A stretch of 64,000 bases of DNA from Certhia americana (taxonomy: Eukaryota; Chordata; Aves; Passeriformes; Certhiidae), in contig CM031872.1 in NCBI GenBank assembly GCA_018697195.1, positions 8,563,995-8,627,994 of the forward strand, read 5' to 3'. Numbering within the stretch: position 1 is the stretch's first letter; the number at the start of each line of letters is the position of its first letter. Both the position numbers and the translations under genes were made by a program. The notes beneath the pieces are model-generated. The model made no database searches, had not been told where the DNA came from, and saw only the letters and a list, made by a program, of their open reading frames with translations. This document shows, one piece after another, positions 59,481-64,000 of this stretch.

Positions 59481-60157
59481 TGATGAGTCAAAGGGTTAAA
59501 AGACTTAGGAGTTAAGAAAGTAGCTAGCAAGATATAAGCAATATATTTTGATTAGGGGTATAGCAAGGGCTAGTGAAATAAGAGCAATAAAATTTTGATT
59601 AAAAACTTAATAAGGAGATTAGAAGAAGAAGCTAAGAGTTTAATTATCACCTATAGGTATAGTTGGAATAGTTAGAGCAAAGACAATTTGTCATGTGTTT
59701 GATTCAGTTATGTTTTTAGAAGCAGTAGAAAATACACATAGCATTGAAAAAAATCAGGAAGCAAGAAATGCACTCTGTGAGATTTAGAGCCAAGAAAGGA
59801 GCCTGGAGCATGACCAAGGGGTCACAAAGACCTGGCAGAAGGACAGAGCAGTGAGGAAGACTTCTGACTTCCTCCTCATGGACCCACTGACCCAAACCAA
59901 GAAGATCACCTCCCCAATTAAAAAGAGAACTGCACAATCATAATGAACATTCAGCTCATTTTAATACAAAGCAGGGCCAGGTGATGAATATGCACAGGTG
60001 TCTTGGATGATTTTATGAATATGTAAAAAAATTATTTGTAAATATATAGAGAGCTGATGCTTTGGGAGGATGCCTTTGGAGGATTACTTCCCATGTGCCC
60101 AGCTGCTGTAAAATAAACCTGCAATCTTTTGACTGCCATTAGTTGAAAGGTTATTTG
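59481..60157 (+). mobile_element. Probable ERV solo LTR in the TNFSF15 intron
   Basis: The stretch begins TGATGAGTCAAAGG and has the AT-rich, A-heavy composition I associate with one passerine ERV LTR family. AATAAA sits at 60112-60117, about 45 bp before a likely end near GGCACCTTCAGTGCA. I could not find an exact target-site duplication, so both borders are approximate. It lies antisense to TNFSF15. Confidence 0.5.
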
Positions 60158-61308
60158 TCTGTGGCACCTTCAGTGCATCACTGAGAAAAGCTCACATAAT
60201 TTGGATCACTCTAGGGTTTGTAAGAGCTCTCTCAGAGAGCAGAGCAAATCTTATTTGAGGTGGGAAGGATTTGGACAGATCAGAATACTTCCAGAAAATG
60301 CCCTGGGCTCTATTCTGTCTCTGGAATTTCTGGGGAAACTTGAAGAGAAGCTGCCTGTGAAATATCCTTTTCTTGTAGAATGACACATTTAAAATGTCAA
60401 TGAACTCAATTCCACAATGGATTTTTATATTAGTTCTAAAATAGATTGTATTAGTTATAGAATATGATAAGATCTCAAATGAACTACATGACTTCCTAAC
60501 TTCTAGAATTAGTCAGGTTTCAGAGCTTTAAACTCCCTCTTAGGATGAACCTCCCTCTATTGATGCTCTCTATTTCCAAGTTAATTACTTTTCCCCATTC
60601 TTTCAGTAACAGTCAGGAGAATAAAATGGATGTTCAAGTGCTTTTTGATACAGCACAGCTCCTTTTCTAGCAGCAGCTGTATTTTGTATTTGTCATTTAT
60701 TTATTTCCTAAATTCTGGAGCTCTACTTGCTGCAAATATACCTAGGATGTTAATTCTTGGAGGAATTAAAATCTGCTTTTAATAAGGGGTTCATTGCCAC
60801 ACTTCCTTCTATTTTCTCACACAATATAAATTTCTGGCATCCCTTAATTCTGCTGTCCCCAGATCTCTTTTGGTTAAGTCCCTTGCTGGAAGTTCCTTGT
60901 TGCCTATCAGGTTTGGGATATATTTTGCACTGAATTTATGGGTTTTTTGTAGTTCTTAGCACCAGTGGGAGTACCTAATCCTGAGCTCTGAGTCTCAGCA
61001 AGAGCTTGGTGAAGCCCTTGTGGTGCAAGGTCCTGTGTCTGCAGGGTCTCTGGTGCTCAAGTTCATGTCCTGAGGATTTAATAAAGGTTATTTGGAAGCA
61101 GAAATGATGCTCTGCCCAGATTTAGAGGTGGATTTGGGACCACTGCAACACGAGGAGCAAGAGCCAGGTCCTGCAGCATTCGTCATCCACTGTGTCACAG
61201 GCTGGTGACAAGAAGGAATAGGCACTGCCCTGAATCCTGACCCCAAATCCAACCAAATAAGTGGGGAGAGGATGATGGCAAGGCAAGGAGACACCCCAAA
61301 TAAACATT

Positions 61309-61351
61309 AATGCACTAATATTGTTTATTAATAAATAAACAATAATGCATT
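61309..61351. repeat. AT-rich imperfect palindrome (hairpin)
   Basis: A perfect 10-bp inverted repeat (61320-61329 against 61334-61343, loop AATA) is extended by a 6-bp outer pair (61309-61314 against 61346-61351) with a 5-versus-2 nt bulge. It lies in the TNFSF15 intron. Confidence 0.8.
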
Positions 61352-63469
61352 GGGAGGAAGTCTGGGTATTGGCACATCTCAGTAGGTAAAGCCATCAGGG
61401 AGGGGAGATCTCCATTCTGGTTTGGATGAATAAAAATTCTCGGTGTGAGTTAAAAAGGCCAGGAGCAGCTGGAAGATTTATCATAGAGGAACAGACACCA
61501 AACCATGAAACTATTATGCTACTGCCAATTAATCAGTGCATTCCCAAAGAACTCTGCCTAGTTCTCATTCCTTTCACTCCTCTACTCTCACTTTCACAAT
61601 AGACGTGCCTAAAACTAGAAAAATACAGCATAGAGGTGTGGAAGAGATTTCCTACAATTTAGGATTTGTAGTCTGTCACCTTCACATTGAAAAAGGCACC
61701 TGAGGTGGGGGAATGTAACAAAGATCAGGAGAATAATTATTCCTTCTACAATAATTCCTTCTACACTTTCTGAGCATAAGTCATGGTTTCTGAGAAGAGA
61801 AAAACAGGGTGGAACCCAAGAAATTATTATGCATGGAGTTGAAAATAACAGGAAATATTTTCTGCCTGCAAAGTGTTGTTAAGCTGGGAAACTCCTTGCC
61901 ACAGGGAGAAGCACCAGGAATGTGTTGAGGCTAAAAAAGGGTCAAAGATAATCTATAGATATTAGGTTCCTTGGTGACTACATAGCAAATCACAGAAAGG
62001 AGAGAAAAAATTCTCTTAAACTTTCCCCTTTTCTTGCTCCTTTCTATGGTCAGCAGTGACTGGCCCTCAGTGGAATGCCAAAGAGGGTGGACACAGTCCC
62101 AGGGAAGCTGCCTGGGAATGATGGCAAAGGAATCTTCGTAAATATGGGGGCTGAAGAAATTTGGAGAAAACTGTTGGGTGTTTCCCTGTGGCAGCTGGAC
62201 TTTTGTGCAACCCAGGGAAGTTCCCAGCAGCAGAGCAGAGCTTTGGTTGCTCCTCTGAGTCACTGGAGCCTCTGGATCCTTTTGCCATGGGGGACTCGAA
62301 AACCCAAAATCTTAGAGTACCAGACATGGTCCTCTTGCTCTTTAGAGCTTGGACTTAAGCAAAGATGTGATTGTGGACAAGGACAGGTGGGTTCTGGAGC
62401 TCCAGAAACTTCCTGTGCCAAAGGGAAGGGCCCCAAGGATGTGCATCAGGAAGGAGCTTGTGGATTAAGGAAAGAGAACTCTGCTGGGAAATACATCAGC
62501 CCTGAGCTGAAGATTGATCGAACCCTGGAGGTGGATCTGGATTGAATTCTGCAGGAGGGTTTGAGAGAAGCATCCCAGCACCTCCTGCATTTTTTGAGTT
62601 ACAAAGTGAACCTTGGGGCAACACTTGGGGTGTTGGGGAAGCCTCTGCAGGGAGCTGTATTTTGGAGGGAGAAAAATGGCCTCAGGCCAGCTGGAAAACC
62701 CTTTGACACTCACTCCATCCACACTGCAGCCAGACAGGAACTTTTCTCTGGGAATACCTAGATTTTCCATGTGGGTGGAGCAGGTGAGGATGGGAGATGT
62801 CTCAGGGTAATGTCCTTGGTGTGCTGACAGTTTCAAGGCTGAGATAGCGAGATGGGACCTTGGAAAAGCCTGGAAACCTCTTGGAAAGTCTGGCAGCCCA
62901 CCCTGTGATAGGACTTTGTGATGGCACCTTCCTAATACTCCATAAAGGGTTGGAGGGCTCAGCTTGCTGTTACCCTTTCCCTGCTTGCTCTGAAATGTGT
63001 CAGAGATTATCTCACTGAAAACAGAGAGGAGGATTTATGGGAATATGGTGTGTGTGATCTGAGTCAGGCCTTGCAGAAAAATAAAATAAAACTGGCCTGA
63101 TTTGACTTGATTTTGCTCCAAAACTTGTAAGTCTTGCCAATTCACTGCTCCGTGAGGGCTCACTTGAGCTTTTCCCCCTGCCTCTTCTTGAGGATTCAGC
63201 AGATATCAGGCACCTATTTCAGTTAAAAAAGCTGGTCACTTGATGAAAGAAACAGCTTGGAAAAGTGGTGACATTTCTGTCAGCTGTCTCCTTCGTGGGC
63301 CCTTTCCTACAGACACACTGCACTCAATCTGGTGTGGTGAACAAGGCAAAGCTGATCATTATGTTCCCCATGGTTCCTGCAACACCTGCTCCTATCAGAT
63401 CCACACAGACCAAAGTTACTGAACCACAATATCTGCTGTAAGAAGGCTTTAGTTTTGAACAAGGATTAC

Positions 63470-63517
63470 CTGTCAGGTGGGCTCGTGGCTTCTCTTCACT
63501 GGAAAGTGTGTCTGTAA
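63470..63517 (-). CDS. TNFSF15: TNFSF15 48-bp internal exon (stalk to start of the TNF domain)
   Basis: This short exon was found by splice logic, not by an open frame. On the minus strand a pyrimidine-rich acceptor (CCCTCAG) precedes 63517 and a donor (G|GTAATC) follows 63470. The 48 bases give two bases of a split codon, fifteen full codons reading TDTLSSEEKPRAHLT, and one final G. That G joins the TG at the start of the last exon to give valine, so the spliced protein reads [17 protein letters not shown] in phase. The KPRAHLTV stretch is what the human TL1A protein has at the start of its TNF homology domain. A 48-bp third exon is also characteristic of the TNF gene itself. The intron to the last exon is 5,862 bp. 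The match of sequence, phase and both splice sites makes this exon very likely real. Confidence 0.92.
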
Positions 63518-63575
63518 CTGAGGGAAAAGGGAAAAAAAATGGGGTGAGGATGTTTGCTGCTGTTCAATAATTAAA

Positions 63576-63767
63576 TCACAGAATCTCCTGAGCTGGAGGG
63601 ACCCACAGGATCATCCAGCCCAGCCCCTGTCCAGCACAGCCCCCCCAACACTCCCAGCCTGTGCATCCCTGGGATGTCCAAAGGCTCCTGGAGCTCTGGC
63701 AGCCTCGGGGCCGTGCCCATTCCCTGGGCAGTGCCCAGCACCCTCTGGGGGAAGAACCTTGCCCTAA
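63576..63767 (-). mobile_element. CR1 LINE fragment (3' end)
   Basis: The plus strand starts with the reversed CR1 3' terminus (TCACAGAATC, then GGAGGGACCCACAGGATCATC) and continues with the same sequence, inverted, as the CR1 copies at 10.4 and 17.3 kb. It is 5'-truncated at about 63767. It sits between the 48-bp TNFSF15 exon and the candidate upstream exon. Confidence 0.88.
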
Positions 63768-63773
63768 GTCAAC

Positions 63774-63829
63774 AAAATTTGAGTGGTAATTGATGCCCGT
63801 GAGGAAATGTTTGCAGACCCTCTCCCTTT
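63774..63829 (-). CDS. Candidate TNFSF15 upstream exon (exon 2?), tentative
   Basis: Upstream of the 48-bp exon, a plausible acceptor (ACCTCTGCAG, with a CTGAT branch-like motif about 20 bases before) is followed by an open stretch reading KGEGLQTFPHGHQLPLKF. It ends with a T before GTTGAC, and the phase would join the next exon correctly. It loosely resembles the stalk of human TL1A (KG, then P-x-H-x-Q in similar spacing). The donor is weak: T at -1 and GTTGAC instead of GTRAGT. The similarity is too short to be decisive. A CR1 fragment ends about seven bases downstream of the proposed donor. If correct, intron 2 would be only 256 bp, mostly CR1. The true exon 2 could instead lie outside the window. 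Confidence 0.35.
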
Positions 63830-64000
63830 CTGCAGAGGTCTGAATCAGGAGTTACTGGCTGTGGTCTCTTATTGATACCCCCGAGGTAATAAAATGCAAA
63901 CGAGGGGGGTTGTCAGACCTGCTGCAGCATCAGGGCATGTTGTGGCTGTGTCCTAAACTGCTGGAGGATGAACAGAGGGGAAGTGTGGGGAGCACGGGCT

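Larger units (their letters stand above)
57608..63469 (-). other. TNFSF15: TNFSF15 intron between the 48-bp exon and the last exon
   Basis: The intron begins GTAATC at 63469 and ends CTGCAG at 57608 on the minus strand. It holds a probable ERV LTR at about 59481-60157 and an AT-rich imperfect palindrome at 61309-61351. The rest is unique, moderately AT-rich sequence. I see no further exon or RNA gene in it. Confidence 0.8.

Noticed and set aside
1..64000. CRISPR arrays, operons, tRNA or rRNA genes, phage or bacterial systems
   Set aside because: None seen. The tandem arrays lack spacers, and the sequence is clearly vertebrate nuclear DNA.

Overview
This window looks like avian nuclear DNA, probably from a songbird. 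It carries at least fourteen fragments of the CR1 LINE, mostly truncated copies of the CR1 3' end in both orientations. It also carries several ERV solo LTRs whose sequence I associate with passerine genomes, scattered microsatellites, and very little coding sequence. There is no sign of operons, bacterial genes, CRISPR arrays or phage. Most long open frames are chance or repeat-derived; the longest, 256 codons at 10025-10795 on the minus strand, largely runs antisense through a CR1 copy.

The one protein-coding gene I can support is on the minus strand at the right-hand end. It is the 3' part of a TNF-superfamily ligand gene that I assign to TNFSF15 (TL1A/VEGI). The last coding exon is 57180-57607 and holds nearly the whole TNF homology domain. 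A 48-bp exon lies at 63470-63517, separated by a 5.86-kb intron with matching splice sites and phase. A weaker candidate for the next exon upstream is at 63774-63829. The first exon (cytoplasmic tail and membrane anchor) and the promoter lie beyond position 64000.

Layout: 1-5.8 kb is a short tandem repeat, CR1 pieces and unique sequence. 5.9-10.6 kb holds a solo LTR with a clear target-site duplication, a GGGAT microsatellite, a ~190-bp duplicated block and two long CR1 copies. 10.6-15.6 kb is mostly unique and includes a CpG-richer patch at 13.9 kb with AP-1/MARE-like and palindromic motifs. 15.6-25.2 kb has two LTRs, a CR1 copy and a 13-unit minisatellite. 25-34 kb is unique sequence with one solo LTR and CR1 fragments. 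34.4-37.6 kb has CR1 plus a set of local duplications, one with an expanded trinucleotide tract. 38.6-48 kb has CR1 copies, a 27-unit 10-bp minisatellite and two LTRs. 48-57 kb is AT-rich and almost free of recognisable interspersed repeats; it may include a long TNFSF15 3' UTR. 57-64 kb is TNFSF15, with one probable LTR in its large intron and a CR1 fragment next to the upstream exon.

I found no convincing new biological system. The most interesting observation is in the TNFSF15 domain exon: it encodes no cysteine, so the intrachain disulfide known from the mammalian protein appears to be lost at both partners, together with a shortened loop. Coordinates of repeats are read by eye and are approximate unless a target-site duplication is given.
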